A stretch of DNA of 64,000 bases from Manduca sexta (lineage: Eukaryota; Arthropoda; Insecta; Lepidoptera; Sphingidae), in contig NC_051131.1 of assembly GCF_014839805.1 (NCBI RefSeq), forward strand, positions 7,428,913-7,492,912, read 5' to 3'. This document shows positions 28,701-38,010 of the stretch, piece by piece; position 1 is the first letter of the stretch, and every line of letters starts with the position of its first letter. The notes beneath the pieces are model-generated. The model was not told the origin of the DNA. It saw only the letters and a list, made by a program, of their open reading frames with translations, and did not search any database. The translations under genes were made by a program, and so were the position numbers.

Positions 28701-31700
28701 TAGACCATACAGATTTGAATTTTATTCTTTCTACAACGACAACTGACACCACTACTGACTATCAAAGCAGTGAAATAACTACATCCACATTACTATCTAG
28801 TAAGTTAACAACCCTCACACCTACAGGGGATATTAGGGGAATTCCTACGGAAGGCTATATGGCTGAGTACGATAAAACAAGTTTGGATACAGATATTTCG
28901 GATTCTACAACCTACGGCCGGGTCGGTTTATCATCTTACGAACCAACACAACGTTTTGATATCAATCTAGATAATATCAACACTTTTACGGAAACAGCAC
29001 CCACGTACCATAAAATGACAGAAGCAACTTTATACTTAAAAACATCAACAGATTCAATGGCCGAAAGTATTGATAACTCCGATCATGAAAATTCAAAAAC
29101 AACTGATAGTAGTGTATCATACACAACTACGGAGATGCCAAAAGACTATTATTTAGAGATGAATACAGAAAGTGTTACATCAACACACTATAAGAAGATG
29201 ACACCCAGTGAAATTGGCACAGAATTATATTCCAAAGAAGCAACAAAGACATCCATAAATATAAACGACATGAAAAAAAGCACAATAAATAATATGGAAA
29301 CTACTACACATCAATATTCGGTCGTTACTGATACAAACTCACTTCTTCCGTTTACTAAACAATTTAGTACACAACATTCTAATATAGAATCAAACACTCT
29401 TTCTCGAATTATAACTAATGACTATGATACAACTACTGAATCTAATATAGACTTGACTACTGAAACTGCTAATGTTGAAATACTGGTACCCTTTTATAAT
29501 ATCACAACAGAACAAACGTTATTAAAAGAATCAAAACAATCCATTACTGAAATGTTTAATGAAAACACTACAAACAAAAATATACAATCTTCTTCTACAT
29601 ACACTTTTAAAAATGAAACTAAGGCAACTACCATGTCTACAAAAGAAAATGTTGCAGATATTTCCCTAAGTACAACTCAGGAACCTTCACAAGGCATTCC
29701 AATGAATTCATTTGAAACAACGACTGATTTGTATATAAAATCTTCTATTCTTAGTTACAGTACTGAAACAGTTCCAGATTTAGATTATACCAATACTAAA
29801 TTATGGAATACGGAAAATTTGCATTCGACAACACAATTTTCCAATAGTGACGTTAGTACAATCAATTATAAAGACAGTACTTTTAAAGATATAGTTAACA
29901 AACCAATAACAAACGAATATTCACCTAAGATGCATACGACACAACCTGTAACGGAAAGCACTACCATAGAATTCGATAAATCTTCTAAAAAGTTAATCAC
30001 TATGTCTATGAAAAGTTCCACGGAATCGTTTATGAAATCTTCATTTCCGTCTGTCGAAAATAAAAATACAAAAACCCCAGATAATCAAAGACAACTCAAT
30101 AATAATTATACTGCAATAATGCAGTTAAAACCTACATCTAAAAATATTAGTAACATACCTCCAATGACACCCAATTTAAAGAACAGAACGACTGTAGTAA
30201 ATATTGAAAAAAAGGACACATTTACAACTGCTTCATCCATAATGAAGGGTACACAACTTATTGTAGATAATGATTTGCAAAACGCTACCATTACTGAATC
30301 CAGTATTGAAAAACAAAATGATATGCTATTTAAAGAAACTGATGAGAAAGAAATTGTAGTGTTAGCTAATGGAACAAAAGTAAAAACTGTTAAATCGAGT
30401 ACTGGAAATACAACTCCTTCTGTAAATTCGGTCTCTACAACTAGTACCACAGAGAATAGTGCCATATCAGTGATTTCAGAAAATCCTAATGTAGCATCCC
30501 AGATACATCATAAACATGAAGAAACAGCGGCTGCTACCGTCAAAGAAATAGGAAATATACATTACACTCAAAAACCACTAACGCGTAAAGATATGCATAC
30601 CACTGCAGATGACTTCGGTTTAAATAATTATAATCCGTTATCTATTACGATAACTGCTGAAGAACGTAGTTCGACTATAGAGCATACTACTAATACTTAT
30701 GATACTGATTATACTCAATCCAAATATTTTGTCTCAACTGAAGAAGAAAGTAGTAGCACTCTCAGAGGTATTCCGAAGGAAAAAAATAGCAGTCTTACAA
30801 ATACTAATGACACGAAAAAAAATAGTGATCAAATGGTAGAAACAACTACATTGCATAATATATATACATCACAAGATACTACAGTCTCTCATAGTTTAGA
30901 ACAAATTGAAAAAGGCACAGGTATTATAACCACGAGACAAGCCGATAATATCGAAAGTATGACAACGGGCAAAAATAAGGACTCTAGTAGTAGTACGTCT
31001 ACAGAACATGCGGAAGTAGTTATTTTAACTACTTTGAATGGAACTCGACTACCTATTACTGAAGAACCAGTTCGTGGAGATCAAAGTAGTGAGAACCCAA
31101 ATATTGATTATACTGAAAGCAATTCTTCTATTTTAACACCAGATGGAGATGACACATTTAAAAATACTGCAATAAACATGACGTATACAACTAAATCCCC
31201 AGATAATACGTTTTTAAGTTCTAGACAATATGATATTACTACAGAAACAACTACCGATAATGTACTTATTAATTCCTTAAACACGAATATTCCTCAGAAG
31301 GAGGATGAAAATAATCAAATCACTGATGTATATAATGATCGATTAAAATCATTTTCTACCAATTCATACGATGATATTACAACACAGAAACATTCCGTGT
31401 TCTCAGATTATAGTAGTTTAACTATAGATTTAGAATCCACTAGCGACACATTAGCAACAAAAGTTCATACAACAAAACTTCCAATTAAAAGCTTGGAAGA
31501 CATTACTGAAATGACTAATGCAAATCTGGGTCAAACAAAATATCATGATTCTGTCACAGAAATAAGTTATACAGAACAGGCATCTGTCGTTACACAGGTG
31601 CAATATGAACATAAATTAGTAACTGACGCAGACGGCGGGGAAACAAAATTTTCTAGTAGAATAAAGACAGAGCAGAATTTGGATATAACTACCGAAAACA

Positions 31701-31898
31701 TGATAACCTCATCACACATTAACGAGGTGATGGAAAAGGTACATGATAGCAGAAAAATTACAAAATTAGAACAAGATAGCACTACCACTGCTATGTATGA
31801 TGAGAAAATAGACGACACATTATATTATAAAACATCCACAGATAAAAGTAGTGATATGACTAATACAAACAGTATTGATGTGAATTCCAGTCAAACTG
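7651..31898 (+). CDS. dp: Dumpy, N-terminal part (26 exons, cut by gap)
   Basis: Dumpy is a giant extracellular ZP-family protein; in Drosophila it links epithelia to overlying cuticle and resists tension in wing, trachea and muscle-attachment sites. Exons read here: 7651-7707 (coding part), 8119-8320, 8409-8513, 8593-8709, 8940-9071, 9328-9443, 9639-9888, 10369-10634, 10704-11439, 11773-12945, 13032-13241, 13347-13640, 13724-17380, 17486-18196, 18281-18472, 18627-18809, 18939-19070, 19163-19883, 20485-20660, 20754-21662, 23044-23181, 24957-25730, 26563-26706, 27255-27329, 27681-27758, 28578-31898. All junctions are GT/AG and the reading phase is continuous (14,869 nt, about 4,956 codons). 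Most introns are phase 1. Domain order: signal peptide, LDLa-like segment, EGF_CA run, long EGF/DPY array, Thr/Ser-rich mucin-like region. The combination of EGF and DPY modules, with a matching ZP end elsewhere in the window, identifies dumpy. Exon ends were placed by eye. Confidence 0.9.
8119..8513 (+). CDS. dp: dumpy exons 2-3: LDLa-like segment and first EGF
   Basis: Exon 8119-8320 encodes a Cys-poor N-terminal stretch, then an LDL-receptor class A-like motif ([13 protein letters not shown], with the acidic SD and DE positions of the calcium-binding box). Exon 8409-8513 encodes a short EGF-type unit ([19 protein letters not shown]). An LDLa-like element before the EGF array is consistent with the N-terminal layout of insect dumpy proteins as I recall it. 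The phase passes from 0 to 1 in exon 2 and stays at 1 afterwards. Confidence 0.75.
8593..11439 (+). CDS. dp: dumpy exons 4-9: calcium-binding EGF run
   Basis: Six exons (8593-8709, 8940-9071, 9328-9443, 9639-9888, 10369-10634, 10704-11439) encode consecutive EGF_CA domains. Each begins with the calcium-binding signature DINEC, DIDEC or DVDEC and has the six-cysteine pattern ending in CxCxxGYxGD or similar. Early exons carry one domain each, whereas 10704-11439 carries several fused domains, with non-calcium EGF-like pieces near 10917-11050 and 11330-11439. Introns alternate between phase 1 and phase 0. The 480-bp intron 9889-10368 has no recognised feature. Confidence 0.85.
11773..13640 (+). 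CDS. dp: dumpy exons 10-12: EGF/EGF_CA array continues
   Basis: Exons 11773-12945, 13032-13241 and 13347-13640 continue the array. The first holds about ten cysteine-rich EGF-like units, including EGF_CA starts DINEC, DTNEC and [10 protein letters not shown]. The codons split across introns give sensible residues (for example GAA T/GT ACC gives E-C-T at 12945/13032), which supports the splice sites. The 333-bp intron before it (11440-11772) is AT-rich with nothing recognised. Confidence 0.85.
13724..17380 (+). CDS. dp: dumpy large EGF/DPY exon (1,219 codons)
   Basis: One unusually long exon of 3,657 nt, starting in phase 1 after CAG at 13721-13723 and ending at 17380 before GTGAGT. It encodes alternating EGF domains (CGPNAICxxxNH...CxCPxGYxGNP) and short DPY-type modules (CxxDxDC...C.NN.C.NPC), with EGF_CA domains inserted (DIDEC near 13972, NINEC near 16327, DINEC near 16820). 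Two stretches (about 15658-15909 and 16035-16310) are tandem short Cys modules with no EGF between them. The intron that follows is only 105 bp and stays open in frame. Confidence 0.88.
17486..19070 (+). CDS. dp: dumpy exons 14-17: EGF/DPY modules
   Basis: Exons 17486-18196, 18281-18472, 18627-18809 and 18939-19070 are all in phase 1 at both ends and are multiples of three. They encode DPY-type modules ([26 protein letters not shown]) alternating with EGF units ([36 protein letters not shown]). Each of the smaller exons therefore encodes a removable cassette. Confidence 0.85.
19163..21662 (+). CDS. dp: dumpy exons 18-20: short Cys modules and EGFs
   Basis: Exons 19163-19883, 20485-20660 and 20754-21662. 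Phase moves from 1 to 2 at 19883 and back to 1 at 20660, the only phase-2 intron seen in the gene here. The first two are rich in about 20-residue modules with spacing close to CxxDxxCxxxxxCxxxxCxxxC (for example CRMHTDC, CTSDEHC, CRSDSQC) and few EGFs. The third returns to EGF units such as [18 protein letters not shown]. The 601-bp intron 19884-20484 shows nothing recognisable. Confidence 0.83.
22290..22924. mobile_element. hAT-type non-autonomous DNA transposon (MITE)
   Basis: The 635-bp element is bounded by perfect 15-bp terminal inverted repeats (CAGGGATGTTATGGA at 22290-22304; TCCATAACATCCCTG at 22910-22924). It is flanked by a perfect 8-bp target-site duplication, GTCAGAAG, at 22282-22289 and 22925-22932. 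An 8-bp duplication and termini starting CAGGG are hallmarks of the hAT superfamily. There is no transposase frame inside, so it needs a transposase from elsewhere. Both ends carry repeated GGTTACGGATAT-like subterminal motifs, plausible transposase-binding sites. It lies in the dumpy intron 21663-23043. The perfect termini suggest fairly recent insertion. Confidence 0.88.
23044..25730 (+). CDS. dp: dumpy exons 21-22: EGF modules
   Basis: Exons 23044-23181 and 24957-25730. The first encodes a single EGF ([18 protein letters not shown]). The second encodes DPY-type and EGF units, including an EGF variant with fewer intervening residues ([18 protein letters not shown]). Both are phase 1 at both ends. 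Acceptors are CAG at 23041-23043 and CCTAG at 24952-24956, the latter preceded by a strong pyrimidine tract. The 1.77-kb intron between them (23182-24956) has no gene recognised in it. Confidence 0.82.
26563..27758 (+). CDS. dp: dumpy exons 23-25: short cysteine-rich exons
   Basis: Exons 26563-26706, 27255-27329 and 27681-27758 encode a DPY plus EGF-like half ([18 protein letters not shown]), then two compact Cys-rich pieces (CQCQSSADC...[24 protein letters not shown]) that do not fit the EGF spacing. All are phase 1 and multiples of three. They bridge the EGF array and the mucin-like exon. The introns around them (25731-26562, 26707-27254, 27330-27680, 27759-28577) are AT-rich with no gene seen. 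Confidence 0.75.
28578..31898 (+). CDS. dp: dumpy Thr/Ser-rich mucin-like exon (truncated by gap)
   Basis: After the acceptor TTAACAG (28571-28577) a single frame stays open for at least 1,107 codons and runs into the N gap. It almost lacks cysteine and is dominated by Thr, Ser, Asp, Glu, Lys and Asn, with short TTT/TTE runs and many NxS/T sites, the signature of an extended O-glycosylated spacer. Insect dumpy proteins contain long Ser/Thr-rich regions between module arrays. Degenerate internal motifs recur: RGIPTE, QGIPMN and RGIPKE near 28838, 29692 and 30766; and a VVL.NGT-like element near 30354 and 31015. The exon joins in frame to 27758 (GAA A/AT GAT). How far it continues past the gap cannot be seen. 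Confidence 0.85.
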
Positions 31899-32398
31899 NN
31901 NNNNNNNNNNNNNNNNNNNNNNNNNNNNNNNNNNNNNNNNNNNNNNNNNNNNNNNNNNNNNNNNNNNNNNNNNNNNNNNNNNNNNNNNNNNNNNNNNNNN
32001 NNNNNNNNNNNNNNNNNNNNNNNNNNNNNNNNNNNNNNNNNNNNNNNNNNNNNNNNNNNNNNNNNNNNNNNNNNNNNNNNNNNNNNNNNNNNNNNNNNNN
32101 NNNNNNNNNNNNNNNNNNNNNNNNNNNNNNNNNNNNNNNNNNNNNNNNNNNNNNNNNNNNNNNNNNNNNNNNNNNNNNNNNNNNNNNNNNNNNNNNNNNN
32201 NNNNNNNNNNNNNNNNNNNNNNNNNNNNNNNNNNNNNNNNNNNNNNNNNNNNNNNNNNNNNNNNNNNNNNNNNNNNNNNNNNNNNNNNNNNNNNNNNNNN
32301 NNNNNNNNNNNNNNNNNNNNNNNNNNNNNNNNNNNNNNNNNNNNNNNNNNNNNNNNNNNNNNNNNNNNNNNNNNNNNNNNNNNNNNNNNNNNNNNNNN
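31899..32398. other. Scaffold gap, 500 N
   Basis: Exactly 500 Ns. The round size indicates an arbitrary scaffolding gap rather than a measured one. It interrupts the mucin-like exon of dumpy in mid-frame. The sequence on its right does not continue that frame into recognisable Ser/Thr-rich protein, so the two sides are probably not true neighbours. Confidence 0.95.
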
Positions 32399-34621
32399 GT
32401 AGGCAATATTTTATCTCTGCCTTCCAAAATACAATTCCTTCTCAAAATGCTCTCAGTACTCTTCTAATCATTTGGGTTGTTTATGGGAGTCGGTTACTAA
32501 CTATCAGGTAATCTAAGTTTTGCTTTAAACAAAAATCGTAATCAAAATCGTTATCGGAGCCTCTTGTTACAGTAATCTCGTTTTGCGAGGATATTCGCCG
32601 CCTTCAGTTTTCATAGTAACAGCAAACATATTATGCAATTCAATTTGTTAAAATTTTGACAGAATTCCTCGCTAGATGTACGGAAATACAGTCAAAACAA
32701 TACTTCTACATCATTTGGATTGATTAGATATGAAGTTGATAAAAGCTACTCTTTATTTTATTATATTCACTAATAAACAAACATATTAAACGTATATGTA
32801 TATTGACAAGTAAAAAATCCGATAATACAGTATCAAGTTTAGTATCAGTTAATAGTAAAATATATTTCTTGACGTGCTGCATAATAATATATAAATTATT
32901 ATAATGTATAAAGACTATGTTTCTTGCGATAAAATTATATTGTCTTCTTTAGCGTCACAGTCTGTACCAGATAGGGCTAAGCATCAGTGCTATATCAGTG
33001 ACCTCATAATAATAAATAATGATAATGTGCAATACACAAGTAAATCTATTAGCCTATATGTAGCATTTACACTTACCTAATTATCATTTTATGACATGTC
33101 TAGTGTCTACATAATATTCTTATTAAATATTAATTATTTAGATTTAGGTTACAACGCTATAAATCGCTCACATCCCTAAGGATCAACCTCTCAGGTCGAC
33201 AGGAGAACCTGAAAACCGGCGCTACGCGATCCTACTATCCCGGTCCGCACAAGCCGAGTCGTTAATCTTTTGTCTTTTTCGGAATAACACGTACCTAAAT
33301 TCACTATTATCAAAGTGGTAAGAAAAATTTTTAAACATGTACTTAATATTTTTGATATTTGCTTTAAAAAATACATTATATATACACGGGAAAAGCTGAC
33401 GTGCGGGAGACAAGATAATCGTTATAATCATAGGATGCAGTTCGCATCATTATGTATCAAAATACAGATGGAATGGTCATGATTTACTGATTTTAAGGAG
33501 TTACAACTACTAGTGATCCAGTGGTAGAAATTCGAGCGTCGAGTTGAGTGAGATTATATAATCACTAGCGCGCATAATTACTTCTTGAGAACCATTGAAG
33601 CTAGTGTAGTTTGCAAGATTAACCGTAGCCTACTCTATGTTAGTTCAAAACGTGGTCTATTTGTGTGACATATTTCAGCCATATGAAGTGGCTGTTTAGC
33701 GTTGTTTCTAACAAACATCCAAACATGTAGAACGTTCCATACAAATTCTCGAAGGATTAGTAATTATTTGCATTCTGTTGAGCTTCGCAAATATTCACCA
33801 GTGCCATCCTGTTTCATTTGATCTTATAAGTATTTTAAATAGGTGTGCTTAAAATATAAAGATATATCCAACGTGTGGCTTAAAGTTTCCCGCTTTTAAC
33901 TGATACAAACATAGAGGCATGCCCAATTGGCCTCATGCCTCTATTCTTGACAGCTGCTCCACTGATGAATAAAAAGTTATAAATTAATTATACTTAATTG
34001 TTGTATTAGTTGATGTTTAAATATTATAGACGGTATTAAAGAGACCCGCAATTAGATCCAGTACGTTATTAAGTATTAGTCTTTTTCTCTTCCAATTTAA
34101 GTACTTCTCTATTATGTGCTATGTATATGCTTGTGCTTATGTAAGTTCACTACGGATCTCTAAATTAGTGTAACGTCTTTTCCCACAGTATATTTAAAAT
34201 AAATAAAAGTTATAATATGAGACCGATAAGGTTTGGATTTCACTATCACTCAATAGAATGAAATAGAGGTATGTTAATAAATTGAAATATTAAAAAAGTG
34301 TGCTTCACAATTATGATAATGGGATCGTCTACTATCACTTCAAGGGACGGATATATCTTGGCAATCGCTGGTACTTGTACTTTTGTTAGTTGTGGCATGT
34401 TATCACCTTGATAATATGTAATTATTAGAAACTGGATTATATGCAGCATATAAAGCCCGAAATAGACATGAAAACGTCAAAAGAGGCCGAATTATATATT
34501 TATAAGAAAATAATTATTAGGGTTTCGTAATTAATATCAACAAATAATTAATTATACGAACCACACACCACAACACATACTCTAACATAATATTCATAAT
34601 GAATAAATTAGCCATTTTTTT

Positions 34622-34740
34622 TTTTTGTTGTGTCGGTGGCGTCGGTGTACCGCTGCATTGCACCTGAGGTGCGATAAGCACATTGAGATCTTGGGTTCGC
34701 TCTTCGAGACGGTGCCGTTGGGATACTGGTTTTCATAATT
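34622..34740 (+). repeat. Probable tRNA-derived SINE fragment
   Basis: A GC-rich island in AT-rich DNA with a GGTGGCGTCGGTG head, a CACCTGAGGTGCGA middle and a B-box-like GGGTTCGCTCTTC at about 34693-34705. A T-rich stretch precedes it. The layout resembles tRNA-derived lepidopteran SINEs, but the A box is poor and no target duplication was defined, so the family is not assigned. Confidence 0.4.
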
Positions 34741-35900
34741 TTTAATGTTAAGCTAACACTTATTGTTTATGGCAAAGATTCATTCGCTTCATTAATATGG
34801 TTATTAATTTGCGTATAATTTTCATATTTTGAGTTATTTTTCACCATGGCCACTTTAATAAGCTTAGTCGACTGCAATGCAACGTAATATTTTACTTATT
34901 ATTACGAATTATTATACAGAAGCACACTGCTTTCTTTAGAATAATTATTAATAATATAGCTAAAACATACACCAACCCAGGATTTTAGGTTTTATATACA
35001 AGAACTGACAAAATACAAATGCATATGACCCGTTCTGTCATAATTACTTTAAGCGTATACGTATGTTTTATGTTGCCATTTTAAAAGTGGTAGAGCCACT
35101 CTGCAGTCAGTTTTGTCTGCAACATGAATGAGGCGGTTTCTTCATATTAGTTTTATTATTTTGCAGGTAAAATTATCGAATGAGTAGATTGTCCATGCCT
35201 CTTGTTAATGCCTATTTTTTTTAAATGCGTACCGCACGCACCATACTTCTACATATGTGTGTGTGGGCTTTCATGGGTTTCTTACTGTCAGTTGACTCGC
35301 CTCTTGTTACCCTATTTCCTACTAGAAATTTAGTACTAAAGACTGTATAGAATGTAATTAAATTTAATAAATTTAAAAATATTTATTTTAGGGAAATATT
35401 AGCTATCTATTCGTATTAACAATTAACTCACTTGTAAAAATATACCAATGTTTCATTTAATGGGAAGTATTACGTAAAATAAAAACTATAAAATGTCTTT
35501 TAGAAAAATAATATTGTGGTACATATTGAAAGGGCATTATGGTACTTATTTTAACAACAAACAAGTCCAAACAAATATTACCAGCAGGCATAAGCCTGAG
35601 TAGAGATTTATGTTTAATACGACATTTATGACGGAATAAATATCATTTTACCGATATATTATTTTGTAGACATACATTTCTATTCGTGAAAACCCCACTT
35701 CCGGAATACTTATAATAATAAACGCTATGGGTTAAAACGACACAGCAACGGAAATGTAACGTACAGCCAAGACAAAGATTGATGTTACTCCCAGGTCATT
35801 TTCCTTTCCAAGTAACGTGCAAATTCATTATTTACTATCGCCTGTTTTATTGGTGAAAAGTAACTGCGAATCTTTAACTTTATAAGTAAAATCCAGCAAA

Positions 35901-35990
35901 CTGCACTAGGTTAGGAGGGTGGTGGACCACAAACCTCGCATCGGGAATTACATGGGAATAATGCCCTACAGTGGGACAGTATACAATACA
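35901..35990 (+). repeat. Diverged 3' fragment of the 37.7-kb SINE family
   Basis: The stretch from GCACTAGGTTAGGAGGGTGG through CCTACAGTGGGACAGTATAC parallels the 3' half of the SINE at 37675-38010 (GCACTAGGCCAGCGTGGTGG ... CAGTGCGACAGTATATAATA). It reads as a decayed, 5'-truncated relative. Confidence 0.45.
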
Positions 35991-36521
35991 AAACTAATAT
36001 TATTAGTCTTTATTATAGGAAAAATATGTTAACTCCAAGCATATTGACGTTATGGTTATTTGAACAGTCAGTAATTGTGAACATTAAAAGAACTTAAATA
36101 GAAATTACGCCATTGCTAGGTAATTATGATTAACATAACATTAAATCTCAGTTATAGTTATGGCATTTTGTTAATGCTATACCTATACATAAAGAAACAC
36201 TAAGTCTGGGCCTAAAACAGATAATAGGTTATCTACCAACTTTTGTATTTCGCGCCGTAACTAGCGACTTCACACACCTAAAGTACTAAGTCCTATATAG
36301 TAGCTAAGCGTTATCATTGTAACATGGGTCAAATTAGACAAGGACTTAGGTTAAGATTGCAATAATTTAAAGTTTAATAATGTTTGGTATATTGCAATTA
36401 TGTACTATGTTTCGCTATATTTACTTGGAAACATAAGTTATTGAATAATGACGAAACGGCACACACAGCAAAGTCAATTGGATAATAGCAACAAGAGGAT
36501 GCGTTATACTGAGATACTCAC

Positions 36522-36931
36522 GTAGGAGGACGAACTAGATGGAACAATTCCGTGGGCGATGTTGGTACTCGTCTAATAACCATTTTACGTCCGTCCGTAC
36601 AACCCATTCCGATGGAAGCAAGCGACCGGACGGACGGTGCTCCATAATTGTTAGTTCCACTTTCTGATCCCTCGGGATACGTGTTCACTATTTCGTAAGG
36701 ACGCAGACTCCGCGCCGACGCTGCGCCTGAAGCAGTGGTCACATCTCGTATCTTGTGTGTATCACTGAAACTCTTTACTTTTCGCATTTGCCCCGATGGG
36801 GTTATGCTGGGTGCCGGTGAGTGCGCCGAGAGTAACTTGGAGTTCTCTTTGTCCTGTTCGTCGTCATGTTGTTCCACGTGGATTGCCACGCTGGGCGCGG
36901 CGGCTTCCGTCGAAGATTCGACTTTATTCAT
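36522..36931 (-). CDS. First coding exon of an unrecognised gene
   Basis: An ATG at 36931 (reading leftward), with an in-frame TAA 12 bases upstream, opens 136 complete codons up to a good donor, CCTAC/GTGAGT, at 36522/36521. The peptide is hydrophilic and low in cysteine. It contains an acidic EQHDDEQDKENSK stretch, Ser/Pro-rich parts, a basic MRKVKSFSDTHKIRD stretch and the ending MVIRRVPTSPTELFHLVRPPT. It looks like a cytosolic N-terminal tail. I do not recognise the family. It reads in the same direction as the dumpy 3' end and lies about 8.7 kb beyond its stop. Later exons would lie at lower coordinates, but none was found before the gap. The composition, upstream stop, donor and CpG-rich leader together make it credible. 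Confidence 0.65.
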
Positions 36932-36939
36932 GCTATCAC

Positions 36940-37200
36940 GTTACAGGGTCATGACGCGGTGACTATTAGTCGCGTGCGCCGCTGACGACGCGCGACTGTG
37001 AATAATGAACGGACGCGAGAGCGAGCGAGGTCGGTTTAGTTGGCCAACCGACTGCCCTGACTGGATCGTCAATCGTAGCGAAGCAATTGGTAAACAAAGT
37101 GCGATTCAACTTGCTAGTGGTGGGGGAAACTGACAGGAAGAGGGGAGGGTCGCGCATGCGTCGTGGCGGCCATGAAATGTCTCGCTGCGCCTGCGTTTAT
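36940..37200 (-). promoter_or_regulatory. CpG-rich promoter / 5' UTR region of the 36.9-kb gene
   Basis: A roughly 250-bp GC- and CpG-rich stretch directly upstream of the minus-strand start codon, in sharp contrast to the AT-rich flanks. It contains an NRF1-like palindrome, GCGCATGCG, at 37152-37160, and a GGCGGCCAT element resembling a YY1/Pho site at 37165-37173. These are common in broad insect promoters. The assignment to the unknown gene rests on position. Confidence 0.5.
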
Positions 37201-37674
37201 CTCAGGTTTGGGCTACACGATAGGAATTACAATACATCATAAATTATATGACAACTATTGCCTTACAGATTTATTAATAAATGATTTTTATGATTGGTAA
37301 TATTAATAATATATCGATAATAATTATACACAAAAATTTATGTTTGTAAGTGACATAAAATTTGTAGAAAGGCGAATATATTTTTTTTCTATCTTTACCA
37401 ATTTTAGATAACACAATAAAAATAGTATAAATTGTATTATTCAATCATTGAAAATGTGGTTCTCCTCTATAATTATATGTGTAAACTAGCCTTAAGATTA
37501 GATAAAATGTATATATCACCCTTTTATTAGACAGCGAACAGTTATCAAATTTGTCACAACAAGTGTGATATTAATTGATATGTGCGAATGGTACTACGTA
37601 GTACATTAATCATTTTGTAAGCGGTAGCTCAGGAGCAACTTTAAAAAATATAATAATATAATATACATTTTTCA

Positions 37675-38010
37675 AGCGGACGTAACCGGCGATAGCCTAT
37701 TTGGGTGTGGAACGGACTGATTACACGAATATCCGCAGGTTCAAAACCCAAGGGGGGACACCTCTGAGTTTTCTAAAAAAAATAATTATGTGTGTATTCT
37801 TTGTGAATTATCTAGCTTGCGTCAACGGTGAAAGAAAACATCGTGAGGAAACCTACACACCTGAGAAGTTCTCTCTATAGGAATTGCGTGTGAAGTCTAC
37901 CATTCCGCACTAGGCCAGCGTGGTGGACTAAAGCCAAATCCCTCTCGGTAGTAAAGGAGGCCCGTGCCCAGCAGTGCGACAGTATATAATACAGGGCTGA
38001 TGATGATGAA
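37675..38010 (+). mobile_element. tRNA-derived SINE (lepidopteran type)
   Basis: The head has an RNA polymerase III A-box-like GATAGCCTATTTGGG (37691-37705) and a B box GGTTCAAAACCC (37738-37749), then a CATCGTGAGGAAACCT core. A conserved-looking 3' half follows (GCACTAGGCCAGCGTGGTGG, then GCCCGTGCCCAGCAGTGCGA), and the tail is repeated GATGAT. I recognise this as a widespread lepidopteran SINE layout. It is non-coding and moved by a partner LINE. Confidence 0.8.

Larger units (their letters stand above)
32399..36517. other. AT-rich non-coding DNA with repeat fragments
   Basis: No gene-like frame was found in these 4.1 kb. If piece 2 is reversed, this is the far downstream end of that contig and lies within an intron of the unrecognised minus-strand gene whose first exon ends at 36522. 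Repeat fragments at 34622-34740 and 35901-35990 are listed separately. Confidence 0.6.

Noticed and set aside
36735..36962. Plus-strand frame overlapping the minus-strand first exon at 36522-36931
   Set aside because: Antisense shadow of the better-supported minus-strand exon, which has an upstream stop, a good donor and a promoter-like leader.
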